Of a DNA stretch of 64,000 nt, positions 34,976-43,560 are shown piece after piece (positions within the stretch are counted from its first letter, which is position 1; each line of letters begins with the position of its first letter). The stretch is taken from positions 248,001 to 312,000 of the forward strand of contig CANNBJ010000003.1 in NCBI GenBank assembly GCA_947502835.1. The letters run 5' to 3'. The notes beneath the pieces are model-generated. The model was not told the origin of the DNA and searched no databases. It was given only the letters and a program-made list of their open reading frames with translations. The translations under genes were made by a program, and so were the position numbers. The stretch comes from Bdellovibrionales bacterium. GTDB taxonomy: Bacteria > Bdellovibrionota > UBA1018 > CAIMNF01.

Positions 34976-35455
34976 ATGTGGCCTAAAGACAGGACGTCGG
35001 TCATCCGGCAGTGGATGAAACAGATTGAGAACCAGGGGTTCAAGTTTTTTTGCGTGAGTTGCCGGCGGGAACGCAGGCAAACCCCCCCTCCGAAAGCGGG
35101 GTCTCCCGCTTTTTTCCTACAGGTGGTTCTGGCCACGCTTTTCTTCACACTTCTCTTCTGGCCCTTGATGGGTGCAAAGGGCTTTCTTGCGTTTTTGATT
35201 CCCATGGGCGCGATTCTCGAAGCGGTGTACCGGCTGAAAATGCGATCCGCCATGGTCTGTCCTGATTGTAAATTCGATCCGATCCTGTACCTCGTGGATC
35301 GTCCCAAGGCACTTCTTCAAGTGGAGGACGCCTGGAGAAAAAAGTTCACGCAAAAAGGGATCCCTTTTCCTGAGAAAACAAAGGCATCCGCATTGGCTCG
35401 AAGAAGCCTTGACTTCCCCGACACAACGGGCGTAAGTCAGAGGCATGTCAATTAA
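34976..35455 (+). CDS. Small membrane protein with zinc-ribbon-like cysteines
   Basis: A protein of 159 residues. FFCVSC (about 25) and MVCPDC (about 95) flank two hydrophobic segments (about 45-60 and 63-78), so the two CxxC halves could pair into one cytosolic zinc ribbon. AAAAGGAG lies 8 bases before the ATG. The gene overlaps the ssb start by 11 bases. Function unknown. Confidence 0.6.
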   Translation: MWPKDRTSVIRQWMKQIENQGFKFFCVSCRRERRQTPPPKAGSPAFFLQVVLATLFFTLLFWPLMGAKGFLAFLIPMGAILEAVYRLKMRSAMVCPDCKFDPILYLVDRPKALLQVEDAWRKKFTQKGIPFPEKTKASALARRSLDFPDTTGVSQRHVN

Positions 35456-35927
35456 TAAAGTGATCTTGATCGGGAACCTCGGCCAGAATCCGGAAGTGAA
35501 GCATTCCGCATCCGGACAGGCAATTTGCAACCTGAGCATCGCAACCAATGAATCCTGGACGGATAAAAACGGACAGAAGCAGGAAAAAACCGAGTGGCAT
35601 CGGGTGGTTGTGTTTGGAAAGCTTGCTGAAATCTGCGGACAGTACCTTCAAAAGGGGCGTCAGGCCTACATTGAAGGAAAATTGCAGACCCGGTCCTGGC
35701 AAGACAAGGACAATCAAACACGCTACACCACGGAGATCGTAGCGCAGAGTGTTCAGTTTCTTGGTGGAAACGCAGGTGCTTCCCGGTCGTCCAACCAGGA
35801 GTATGGAAACTCCGGGTACGGTGCAAGTCAGGGAGGCACTCCCAACTATGGAGCCAACTCCAACTATGGAGCAGGTGCTTCCTTCCAGTCCGAACCGACC
35901 TTCACCGAAGAAGATGTGCCATTTTAA
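35445..35927 (+). CDS. ssb: Single-stranded DNA-binding protein
   Basis: A protein of 160 residues that coats single-stranded DNA in replication and repair. The OB fold covers 1-105 ([43 protein letters not shown]). A Gly/Ser/Asn/Tyr-rich flexible linker follows, with repeated NYGA units, and it ends in the acidic tip EEDVPF that binds partner proteins. The start overlaps the preceding gene. The next gene begins directly after the stop codon. Confidence 0.96.
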   Translation: MSINKVILIGNLGQNPEVKHSASGQAICNLSIATNESWTDKNGQKQEKTEWHRVVVFGKLAEICGQYLQKGRQAYIEGKLQTRSWQDKDNQTRYTTEIVAQSVQFLGGNAGASRSSNQEYGNSGYGASQGGTPNYGANSNYGAGASFQSEPTFTEEDVPF

Positions 35928-36644
35928 ATGACACAGACCGAACCCAGGGTTCTCATTGTCATTCCTACTTACAATGAGATTGAAAACCTGGAACCCATCA
36001 CAAAAGCGGTACTCTCCCGAACCCCTTCGAGTGTTCACATCCTTGTTGTGGATGATGGATCACCCGACGGCACGGGCAAGCGTGCGGATGAGCTGAGCGC
36101 ATCAGAACCCAGAATCCACGTTCTTCATCGAACCAAGAAGGAAGGGCTCGGGCCCGCATACATTGCCGGATTCCGGTGGGGATTTTCCCAGAATTTTGAA
36201 CGGTTGATCGAGATGGATGCGGATTTCTCCCACAAACCGGAGTTCCTGCCCACAATGTTGTCCCTTCTCAACGAGCATGATTTCGTGATCGGTTCCCGCT
36301 ATGTGCCAGGGGGCGGAACCGTGAATTGGGGACTTGGCCGCAAGATCATCAGTCGCGGGGGGAGTCTTTATGCCCGCACGGTGCTTGGTGCCCCGATCCG
36401 GGATTTCACGGGCGGTTTCAACGGATGGAATCGAAAGGTGCTCGAGTCGATCGACCTCGGGACCCTCGAGGCGGGTGGGTATTCCTTTCAAATCGAGTTG
36501 AAATACCGCGCATTCAAAAAGGGATTTCGCGGGAAAGAGTTCCCGATCATTTTTGAGGACCGGCGTGTCGGGAAGTCGAAAATGAGCTCGAAAATCGTGT
36601 TCGAGGCCCTCGCTCTCGTTCCGAAACTCCGCTTTAAAACCTGA
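35928..36644 (+). CDS. GT2 glycosyltransferase, polyprenyl-phosphate mannosyltransferase-like
   Basis: A protein of 238 residues. VLIVIPTYNEIENL, VVDDGSPDGTG, EMDADFSHKPEF (DxD region) and VIGSRYVPGGG are the blocks of the dolichol/polyprenol-phosphate mannose synthase family. It would transfer a sugar from GDP or UDP to a lipid-phosphate carrier on the cytosolic face. Membrane anchors found in some members are absent. The ATG follows the ssb stop with no gap. Confidence 0.9.
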   Translation: MTQTEPRVLIVIPTYNEIENLEPITKAVLSRTPSSVHILVVDDGSPDGTGKRADELSASEPRIHVLHRTKKEGLGPAYIAGFRWGFSQNFERLIEMDADFSHKPEFLPTMLSLLNEHDFVIGSRYVPGGGTVNWGLGRKIISRGGSLYARTVLGAPIRDFTGGFNGWNRKVLESIDLGTLEAGGYSFQIELKYRAFKKGFRGKEFPIIFEDRRVGKSKMSSKIVFEALALVPKLRFKT

Positions 36645-36668
36645 ACAAAAACAGATAGAATCCCCCCG

Positions 36669-37619
36669 ATGTCAAAAAGGTGGATTCTATCTCGAGCACA
36701 TGGCTTGGCTGCCTTGGGGCTTCTCCTTGCGTTCGTGCTGGTTGGTGCGGGTCGAAGTGGTTTCGCTTCGGGGCGATCCTCCCATGACAAGCACCTGCAC
36801 ACCCTGATCCTCGTCGACAAGAAAACCAATCAGCTCCATGTGGCCCACTATGAAGCGGACGATTCCTACCGGATCCTGAAGACCTATCACGCCACCACGG
36901 GGAAGGTGAAAGGTGACAAGGAGGAGGAGGGAGATTTGAAAACCCCCGAGGGTGTGTATCAGTTCTCCTCAAAGATCCTTCCGCCCAGGCTCAAGCCGAA
37001 GTTCGGGGCGATGGCGTTTTATGTGAACTATCCGAACCAATACGATCAGATTGCGGATTGCACCGGGAACAATATCATGTTGCACGGAACCAATGAGCCC
37101 GATCGATTGAAGAGGGACTTTGACAGCGAGGGCTGCGTTGTGGTCCTGAATGAGGAGTTGAGGGAGATCGAGGCTTCCATCGAGGTGGGGCTCACGCCTG
37201 TCCTGATCTTTGATCATCTCACCCCCGAGTACAAGAGCGGCGGACGGGACGAGAAGCTCCATCGGTTCTTCGACTCCTGGATCAAGGACTGGGAGAGCCG
37301 GGATGTCGAAAAATACATGAGTCACTACCACACGGATTTCTCATCACCCATCAAGGGGAAGAGATTCGACAGGGAGTCCTGGAAGGCCTACAAATCAGCG
37401 CTCACAAAGAAGTATTCGATGATCCGTGTGAATGCGAGTGAGCCTTATTTCTTCCGTCATCCCAAATACACGATGATGATGTTCACGCAGGATTACGAGT
37501 CCGAGCTGAAAAATGGAAAAAAAGGGCTTGTTTCCCGCGGGACAAAAACCCTCTATATCGCCGAGGAAAACGGTGAGCCGAAGATCATTTCGGAAAACTT
37601 CAGTCAGATGATGTGGTGA
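36669..37619 (+). CDS. L,D-transpeptidase/carboxypeptidase with C-terminal NTF2-like domain (Csd6-like)
   Basis: A protein of 316 residues with a signal peptide or anchor at about 8-35. The YkuD catalytic domain covers about 45-185. MLHGTNEPDRLKRDF and SEGCVVV form the His and Cys active site (about 138-155), where the usual SxGC is intact but the following arginine is replaced. Residues 200-316 resemble an NTF2/SnoaL-like domain (FFDSWIKDWESRDVEKYMSHY). The same two-domain order is seen in Helicobacter Csd6, which trims peptidoglycan peptides and affects cell shape. It acts in the periplasm. An FAD gene follows 7 bases later. Confidence 0.85.
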   Translation: MSKRWILSRAHGLAALGLLLAFVLVGAGRSGFASGRSSHDKHLHTLILVDKKTNQLHVAHYEADDSYRILKTYHATTGKVKGDKEEEGDLKTPEGVYQFSSKILPPRLKPKFGAMAFYVNYPNQYDQIADCTGNNIMLHGTNEPDRLKRDFDSEGCVVVLNEELREIEASIEVGLTPVLIFDHLTPEYKSGGRDEKLHRFFDSWIKDWESRDVEKYMSHYHTDFSSPIKGKRFDRESWKAYKSALTKKYSMIRVNASEPYFFRHPKYTMMMFTQDYESELKNGKKGLVSRGTKTLYIAEENGEPKIISENFSQMMW

Positions 37620-37626
37620 GGACAGG

Positions 37627-38868
37627 ATGAAAGTGCACTCAAGGAATGCGGATGTTTTGATCGTGGGTGGCGGGCTCATCGGCAGCGCCATTGCCATGGG
37701 GCTTGCCCGCGAAGGTGCTCGATCGGTTACCGTGGTGGATCTCGATCTCGGGGGCGAGTGGAGCAGCAGCGAGCTGAACGCAGGAGGGGTCAGGGCAACG
37801 TGGTCCCAACGGGTGAATTTGCAAGCATCCAAGAGTTCCATCGAGTACTTCGGAACTCTCGGGGACTCGATCGGATATCGTGATTGCGGATATTTGTGGC
37901 TTCATCGTCCGGAGACCTTCGAGTCCGCGCTCAAGGCACGGGAAATGCAAGTTCGGGAAGGGTGGGCCGTGGATGTGCTGGATGTGGAGCAGATCCGGAA
38001 CCGTTGTCCCTTCATTGACAAGACTTCGGATCTTGCGGGAGCACTGTTCGGGGTGAAGGACGGACTGGTGAATCCGAACCGTTTGAAGGAACACTATCGC
38101 GAACTCGCCCGTGAGGCAGGAGTGGTCTTTCTGGATGGCGTTTTCGTTACGAGCGCATCTCGCTCAACCAACTGGAGCGTCCGGGCTTTCCAATTCCGGG
38201 ACACGCTCAAGAGCGAGGAAAAACGAAGAATTCTCGAACAAAATCCCACAAGCGCGGAAGCCTTCGAGAAGGAACAGGGTGAGTGGGTGGAGTTCACAGC
38301 GAAACAAGTGGTCAATGCCGCAGGAGCATGGGCCCCGAAGCTCGCAGCCTTGCTCGGATATTCGTGTCCGTCCGAGCCCGTTCGCCGGCAGATCTCCTTG
38401 TTTCATGCGCGCGACCTTGATCTCACTCCGTATGGAATGATCATTGATCCAAGCGGGGTCTACTTTCATCCTGAATCCATTTACGGCCTCTCCGGATTTG
38501 CCACTCCCGGGGAGGGAGCGGGATTCAATTTCCACTATGACGCTGATGCTTTTTTCGAGGAGCACATCTGGCCCGCGCTGTATGAACGGTCCACAGCCTT
38601 TGAAAGTCTCAGGCACGTCAGCGGATGGGCAGGTCTCTATGAGAACTCACCGGATCATCACGCAATCGTAGGCCCTGTGGAGGCGGCTCCCGGTGTGTTT
38701 GAAGCCCATTCATTCTCCGGTCATGGAGCCATGCAGAGCTATGCGGTGGGACTCGCGGTTGCCGAGATCATGGCAAGGGGGCGATATGAATCTCTCGATT
38801 TTTCCGAGCTCTCCGGATCCCGGTTCAAGAACGGTCGCCCGATCGCAAGTGAGACCTGGGTGATTTAG
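37627..38868 (+). CDS. FAD-dependent oxidoreductase (DAO/sarcosine oxidase-like)
   Basis: A protein of 413 residues. The N-terminal Rossmann motif is ADVLIVGGGLIGSAIAMGLA. NAGGVRATWS, the cofactor strand VVNAAGAWAPKLAALLG and the C-terminal SGHGAMQSYAVGLAVAEIMA are typical of the D-amino-acid/sarcosine/glycine oxidase group. It oxidises a secondary or primary amine or related substrate, not defined here. A 38-residue insertion around 185-225 is Glu/Arg rich. The next gene begins directly after its stop. Confidence 0.85.
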   Translation: MKVHSRNADVLIVGGGLIGSAIAMGLAREGARSVTVVDLDLGGEWSSSELNAGGVRATWSQRVNLQASKSSIEYFGTLGDSIGYRDCGYLWLHRPETFESALKAREMQVREGWAVDVLDVEQIRNRCPFIDKTSDLAGALFGVKDGLVNPNRLKEHYRELAREAGVVFLDGVFVTSASRSTNWSVRAFQFRDTLKSEEKRRILEQNPTSAEAFEKEQGEWVEFTAKQVVNAAGAWAPKLAALLGYSCPSEPVRRQISLFHARDLDLTPYGMIIDPSGVYFHPESIYGLSGFATPGEGAGFNFHYDADAFFEEHIWPALYERSTAFESLRHVSGWAGLYENSPDHHAIVGPVEAAPGVFEAHSFSGHGAMQSYAVGLAVAEIMARGRYESLDFSELSGSRFKNGRPIASETWVI

Positions 38869-39903
38869 ATGAGAGGGACCCGGAGTCTTTTCGTACTTGA
38901 AGCCGCATTGAAGCAGGGAATCGGTTCCGGAATTGCGGCGTCTTTCGGAAGAATCGGCGAATCCGGAAAGAACCGCATATTTCTTGGCAGTCATTCCCGT
39001 TTCCCGGGATCCAAACCCGTGGGTGAGGATTCTTGCTTTGACCTTGCATCCCTGACAAAGATTCTCGCGACCACCCTTCTTTGCATGAAGAAGGTGGAGA
39101 CGGGGACTCTCGCCCTTGATTCACGACTTGAGTTGCTGTTGACTCATCGTTCAGGGCTTCCTGCCTGGCGTCCCTTTTATGAGCAGATGAGATTGCGATA
39201 TGGTGAACGCTTGGGGAGTGTTTCGCGTCAGGTGCGGGTGGAGGCGTTTGATTCCCTCGTGGATGTCGTTGGAATTGACAATTCCGCGGTTGGACGGGTT
39301 GTGTACTCGGATCTGGGCTTTTTGCATCTTGAGCGAATTTTAGGAAGAAGTTTTGAGGACGATCTGCGTGCGCTTTACTCCGTGGTCCCGGATTTGCGTC
39401 TTCATTTTCGTAACGCAGAAGGTGTTCCGGCGTCGGACCGGGAGAAGTATGTCATGACCGAACTCTGCCCATGGCGTGGTCCTCTCCAAGGTGAGGTGCA
39501 CGATGACAATACCTGGTCAAGGGGCGGGGTTGCTGGACATGCGGGGCTTTTTGGTCGGCTGTGTGATCTGGAGTCATGGGTGGACGCGCTTCTGGGAGAA
39601 CGCTTTGTCTCCCTTTCCACCGTGCGTTCGTTTTCAAGAACCGTTTGCGATCAGCAGGGAAACCGCAGGGCGCTTGGCTTTGATGTGCCTGCCCTGGACG
39701 GGAGCGGATCCACCGGTTTTTCATTTTCACCGGCGACCATCGGGCATCTCGGATTTACGGGCACTTCCCTTTGGATGGATCTGGATCAGGGAGTGTATGC
39801 GATACTTCTCACCAATCGGGTTCATCCCGTGAGGTCAGATGATCGCATCCGTGTGCTTCGAAGGAGATTTCATGAAGCGGTTCGGGAGGATTTGCATGGT
39901 TGA
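38869..39903 (+). CDS. Beta-lactamase-family serine hydrolase
   Basis: A protein of 344 residues. DLASLTKILATT carries the SxxK active site (about 65), and VVYSDLGFLHLE holds the YxD/N element. HLGFTGTS near the C-terminus replaces KTG. This points to a class C-like esterase, transpeptidase or D-amino-peptidase rather than a drug-resistance enzyme. No signal peptide is seen. The ATG abuts the FAD gene stop, and the 3' end overlaps the M48 gene by 32 bases. Confidence 0.82.
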   Translation: MRGTRSLFVLEAALKQGIGSGIAASFGRIGESGKNRIFLGSHSRFPGSKPVGEDSCFDLASLTKILATTLLCMKKVETGTLALDSRLELLLTHRSGLPAWRPFYEQMRLRYGERLGSVSRQVRVEAFDSLVDVVGIDNSAVGRVVYSDLGFLHLERILGRSFEDDLRALYSVVPDLRLHFRNAEGVPASDREKYVMTELCPWRGPLQGEVHDDNTWSRGGVAGHAGLFGRLCDLESWVDALLGERFVSLSTVRSFSRTVCDQQGNRRALGFDVPALDGSGSTGFSFSPATIGHLGFTGTSLWMDLDQGVYAILLTNRVHPVRSDDRIRVLRRRFHEAVREDLHG

Positions 39904-40711
39904 GGCCAAAAAGTGGAACATCGTTTTTTTTCTGATCCCGCTCCTGCTGGTCGCCTGTGCGACCTCGCCGCTCGGGCGCCGGCAGATCGTGCTTCTTAGC
40001 GAGGGGAAGATGAATGAAATGGGCGCCCAGTCGTTTGAGGAGTTGAAGGCGAAAACCCCGATCGAACGGGATCCGAAGATCAACCAGTATGTACAGTGCG
40101 TGGTCGCACCCATCATGGAAGCGGCAAAAGGGAGAGTCAGTGTCCAGAAGTGGGAGGTGGTCGTGTTCAAGGATCCTTCCGCGAACGCATTCGCACTCCC
40201 CGGAGGAAAAATCGGTGTTCATACCGGAATTCTCCCTGTGGCAAAAACGCAGGCCCAGTTGGCAGCGGTCCTCGGCCATGAGGTGGGGCATGTGATGGCT
40301 CAGCATGGAAATGAGCGTGTGTCGCAGGGGCAGCTGGCTTCCATCTTGCTCGGGGCCGCGGATGTAGCGGTGAAAGACATGAGCGACACCCAGAAAAAAC
40401 TGCTGATGACGGGGCTTGGTGTGGGAGTCCAATTTGGAGCGCTCCTTCCGTTCGGCCGGACGCAAGAGAGCGAGGCTGATTTGATTGGCCTTGATCTCAT
40501 GGCAAAGGCGGGATTCGATCCGGGTGAAAGTGTGGAGCTTTGGAAGAATATGGCGGCAGCATCGGGAGGGAAGTCTCCACCTGAATGGATGTCCACCCAT
40601 CCGTCCAGTGACTCGAGGATCGCAAACTTGAGGTCTCATATCCCGGAACACAGGGCCGACTACCTGAGGGTGGTTCAGTCGGGCCGTGTCCCGAGATGCA
40701 CTTTGAACTAA
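39872..40711 (+). CDS. M48-family metalloprotease lipoprotein (LoiP/BepA-like)
   Basis: A protein of 279 residues. The N-terminal lipobox is LLLVACATS, so it should be anchored in a membrane facing the periplasm. The zinc site is HEVGHVMAQHG with the third ligand in ESEADLIGLDLM. GKIGVHTGILP is also characteristic. Such proteases handle outer-membrane protein quality control. The ATG at 39872 has AAGGAG 7 bases upstream, inside the preceding gene. Later ATG 39896 would also keep the lipobox. Confidence 0.9.
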   Translation: MKRFGRICMVEAKKWNIVFFLIPLLLVACATSPLGRRQIVLLSEGKMNEMGAQSFEELKAKTPIERDPKINQYVQCVVAPIMEAAKGRVSVQKWEVVVFKDPSANAFALPGGKIGVHTGILPVAKTQAQLAAVLGHEVGHVMAQHGNERVSQGQLASILLGAADVAVKDMSDTQKKLLMTGLGVGVQFGALLPFGRTQESEADLIGLDLMAKAGFDPGESVELWKNMAAASGGKSPPEWMSTHPSSDSRIANLRSHIPEHRADYLRVVQSGRVPRCTLN

Positions 40712-40754
40712 ACAAGGCTGGCAAGAATGCCCTCCCTCGGCTATGCTCCCCGCC

Positions 40755-41240
40755 ATGCCCATCTCGATCAAAGACACAATTTTTTTGAGGGCGTTTTCTT
40801 TTGCCAAAATCCCGCTTTTGTTCGCTGCGGGTCCCAAGGTGGTGTCTCTGGATGAGCGCTCCTGTGTGGTCTCGCTTCCTTTCCGCAGAGGAAATCGCAA
40901 TCATCTCGGATCAATGTATTTTGGTGCTCTGTGCATCGGGGCGGATGCTGCTGGCGGATTGATCGCAGCCAAGCTTCTCCGGAACGTGAAGTCCGGAAAG
41001 GGGAGCCTCATCTTCAAGGATTTCACAGCCAAGTTCCTGAAACGCCCGGAGGGGGAAACCCACTTCATCTGTCGATCGGGGGAGCAGATCCGCGAGGCTG
41101 TTGAGCGGGCGGAGAAAAGCGGTGAGCGCGTGGAGCTTCCTGTGCCCGTCACTGCAACGGTTCCCTCCGTGTCGGGAGATGAGCCCGTTGCTGAATTCGT
41201 CCTGACCCTTTCCCTCAAGGTGAGAAAGTCCGAATCATGA
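40755..41240 (+). CDS. Hotdog-fold DUF4442/thioesterase-like protein
   Basis: A protein of 161 residues (165 if ATG 40743 is used). RNHLGSMYFGALCIGADAAGG is the long helix of a hotdog fold; FKDFTAKFLKRPEGETHF and the last strand VAEFVLTLSLKVRK complete it. DUF4442 proteins are presumed acyl-CoA thioesterases. Its stop overlaps the next start by 4 bases. Confidence 0.75.
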   Translation: MPISIKDTIFLRAFSFAKIPLLFAAGPKVVSLDERSCVVSLPFRRGNRNHLGSMYFGALCIGADAAGGLIAAKLLRNVKSGKGSLIFKDFTAKFLKRPEGETHFICRSGEQIREAVERAEKSGERVELPVPVTATVPSVSGDEPVAEFVLTLSLKVRKSES

Positions 41241-42037
41241 GCTTCCGTTTCGACAAGTATGCGCATTACGAGAATTCTGTTCAAACTCCGGAGGAGCATG
41301 TCCGGATTTTCGAGCGGATGTTTCTGGACATCCGGAACCGTCAGGCGCTCTCCCTGCGGGAGGATTTTTGCGGGACATTCCTGATTTCAAGCGAGTGGGT
41401 GAAATCCCATCCCGGGCGGACGGCGCTCGGTCTCGATCTCGATCCGGAGCCGCTTGAGTACGGAAGGAAGCACACGCTCTCCGGGATGACCTTCCACGAG
41501 AAAAAGCGACTGACGCTGTTGCGTGAGAATGTGTGCACTCCTCAAAAGAGGAAATCAGAGATCATCGGGGCCGGAAATTTTTCGTTTTTCATTTTCAAAA
41601 CCCGCGAGGAATTGAAGGAGTATTTCACCGCCGCACTCCAGTCGCTCAGTCGGGATGGAATCTTTGTCCTGGAAATGGCGGGGGGGCCCGGCTTCATCCT
41701 GTCTGGACGGGAGCAGAAGACCTATCGGGTGCGGGGGCTCGGAAGATTCACGTATTATTGGGACCAGAAGTCCTTTGATCCGATCCATCATCATGGCCAC
41801 TACGCGATTCACTTCAAGGATCGGACTGGAAGAATGCATCGGGATTGCTTTACCTATGATTGGAGGGTTTGGACGATTCCGGAGCTTCGGGAAATCATGA
41901 AGGAAGCCGGATTCCCCGAGACCCGGATTTATTGGGAGGATCCGGGACCGGACGGACAAGGAAATGGCGAATACATCCATTCCGAAAAGGGAGACAATGC
42001 CCATTCCTGGATCGCTTTTGTGGTTGGCATCAAATGA
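41237..42037 (+). CDS. Class I SAM-dependent methyltransferase
   Basis: A protein of 266 residues. LREDFCGTFLISSEW stands in for motif I and TALGLDLDPEPLEYG is the second strand with its acidic residue. LSRDGIFVLEMAGGPGF and FTYYWDQKSFDPI continue the fold. The substrate is unknown. The start overlaps the DUF4442 gene by 4 bases, and mpl begins 21 bases downstream. Confidence 0.75.
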   Translation: MSFRFDKYAHYENSVQTPEEHVRIFERMFLDIRNRQALSLREDFCGTFLISSEWVKSHPGRTALGLDLDPEPLEYGRKHTLSGMTFHEKKRLTLLRENVCTPQKRKSEIIGAGNFSFFIFKTREELKEYFTAALQSLSRDGIFVLEMAGGPGFILSGREQKTYRVRGLGRFTYYWDQKSFDPIHHHGHYAIHFKDRTGRMHRDCFTYDWRVWTIPELREIMKEAGFPETRIYWEDPGPDGQGNGEYIHSEKGDNAHSWIAFVVGIK

Positions 42038-42058
42038 TTTCTCTTTCAAAATGACAAA

Positions 42059-43495
42059 ATGGGCGAGTCTTCGGGATTGAGTCAATTCAAGCATGTACAC
42101 ATCATCGGGGTTTGCGGAACCCTCATGGGATCATTTGCCGCGTTTCTCAAGCGTTCGGGAATCCGTGTTACGGGGAGCGACCAGAATGTGTACCCCCCGA
42201 TGAGTGATGTGCTTCTTCAGGCCGGAGTCGAGTTGTTTTCCCCGTATGATGCGGGCAATCCGGGGCGCATTGGCGGGAAGCCCGATCTCGTGGTTGTCGG
42301 CAATGTCATCAGCAAGGGCAATCCGGAAATGGCGGCTTTTGTGGAGAGGGGGGATGTGTATGTTTCCCTCCCGGAGTTCATGGAGCAAAACCTCCTGCCA
42401 GGCACCCGCAATCTTGTGGTTGCCGGAACCCATGGAAAGACCACCACGTCGAGTCTCCTTGCCCATGTGCTTGCTTCAGCCGGGAAGATCCCCTCGTATT
42501 TCATCGGGGGCGTGTCACAGAGTCTTCCTCACAGCTTTCACGTTGAACCGAAAGGCTCCTACTTCGTCCTTGAAGGGGATGAATACGACACCGCATTCTG
42601 GGACAAAGTTCCGAAGTTCAATCACTACCTTCCGAATGATGTCATTTTGACCTCGGTCGAGTTCGATCATGCCGACATCTATGCGGATCTCGCGGCTGTG
42701 AAGCGTGCATTCTCCGGATTGGTCTCGAGAATCAGGCCGGGTGGGCGTCTGATCGCCTGTGTTGAAACCGAGAATGTCCGTGAAAAGGTGCGGGAGGCGA
42801 AGGTGCCGGTGATCACCTATTCAAGGAATTCCTCGGACTATGCGGATTACACATTTTCCGGGCTTGTCTCTTCCGCTTCGGGAATCGAGTTCGATGTGTT
42901 TTACCGCTCTGAGAAGATTGATCGAATTGCGATTCAGTTGCCGGGCGAGCACAATGCCCTCAATGCCCTTGCGGTGTACATTGAATGCCGTGAGTTGGGA
43001 CTCACTCCTGCCGAGATCAAGTCGGGCCTCGCCTCCTTCCGTGGCATCAAGCGCAGACAGGAAGAACGCGCTGAAATCAATGGGGTTTTGGTGATCGATG
43101 ACTTCGCCCATCATCCCACAGCGGTCCGGGAAACCCTGAAGGCCCTGCGTGCAAAGTATTCAGGCAGGCGCCTGGTCGCCGTGTTCGAGCCAAGATCCGC
43201 CACTTCCCGCCGAAAGGTGTTTCAGAAAGAGTATGCGGAAGCGTTCGATCTTGCCGACTCCGTGAAGATCGCAGTTGCATTTGATCAAAGCAAAATCCCG
43301 TCCGACCAGCAGTTCAGCAGCCAGGATCTGGTGTCGGATCTCACGAAGAAGGGAAAAGATGCTTCTTTTTTTGAATCGGTCGAGGAGGGCGTCAAGGTCG
43401 TGGCGAGCGAGTCCAAGGCGGGCGACGTGGTGGCGGTTCTCTCCAATGGTGGTTTCGGCGGCTTTATCCCGAAGCTGATCGATGCCCTGGCTTGA
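42059..43495 (+). CDS. mpl: UDP-N-acetylmuramate:L-Ala-gamma-D-Glu-meso-DAP ligase
   Basis: A Mur ligase of 478 residues that reattaches recycled murein tripeptide to UDP-MurNAc. HIIGVCGTLMGSFAAFLKRSG at the N-terminus and the ATP loop GTHGKTTTSSLLAHV (about 125) are diagnostic, as are EGDEYDTAFWDK and VEFDHADIY, which distinguish Mpl from MurC. DFAHHPTAVRETL marks the C-terminal domain. It is cytosolic. With the L,D-transpeptidase upstream it points to active peptidoglycan turnover and recycling. Confidence 0.95.
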   Translation: MGESSGLSQFKHVHIIGVCGTLMGSFAAFLKRSGIRVTGSDQNVYPPMSDVLLQAGVELFSPYDAGNPGRIGGKPDLVVVGNVISKGNPEMAAFVERGDVYVSLPEFMEQNLLPGTRNLVVAGTHGKTTTSSLLAHVLASAGKIPSYFIGGVSQSLPHSFHVEPKGSYFVLEGDEYDTAFWDKVPKFNHYLPNDVILTSVEFDHADIYADLAAVKRAFSGLVSRIRPGGRLIACVETENVREKVREAKVPVITYSRNSSDYADYTFSGLVSSASGIEFDVFYRSEKIDRIAIQLPGEHNALNALAVYIECRELGLTPAEIKSGLASFRGIKRRQEERAEINGVLVIDDFAHHPTAVRETLKALRAKYSGRRLVAVFEPRSATSRRKVFQKEYAEAFDLADSVKIAVAFDQSKIPSDQQFSSQDLVSDLTKKGKDASFFESVEEGVKVVASESKAGDVVAVLSNGGFGGFIPKLIDALA

Positions 43496-43560
43496 GCGGC
43501 GGGCTTCGGGCAATCTTTGCCGATTTTTCAAGGGATTCCCCTGACATATCCTGAAAAGAG

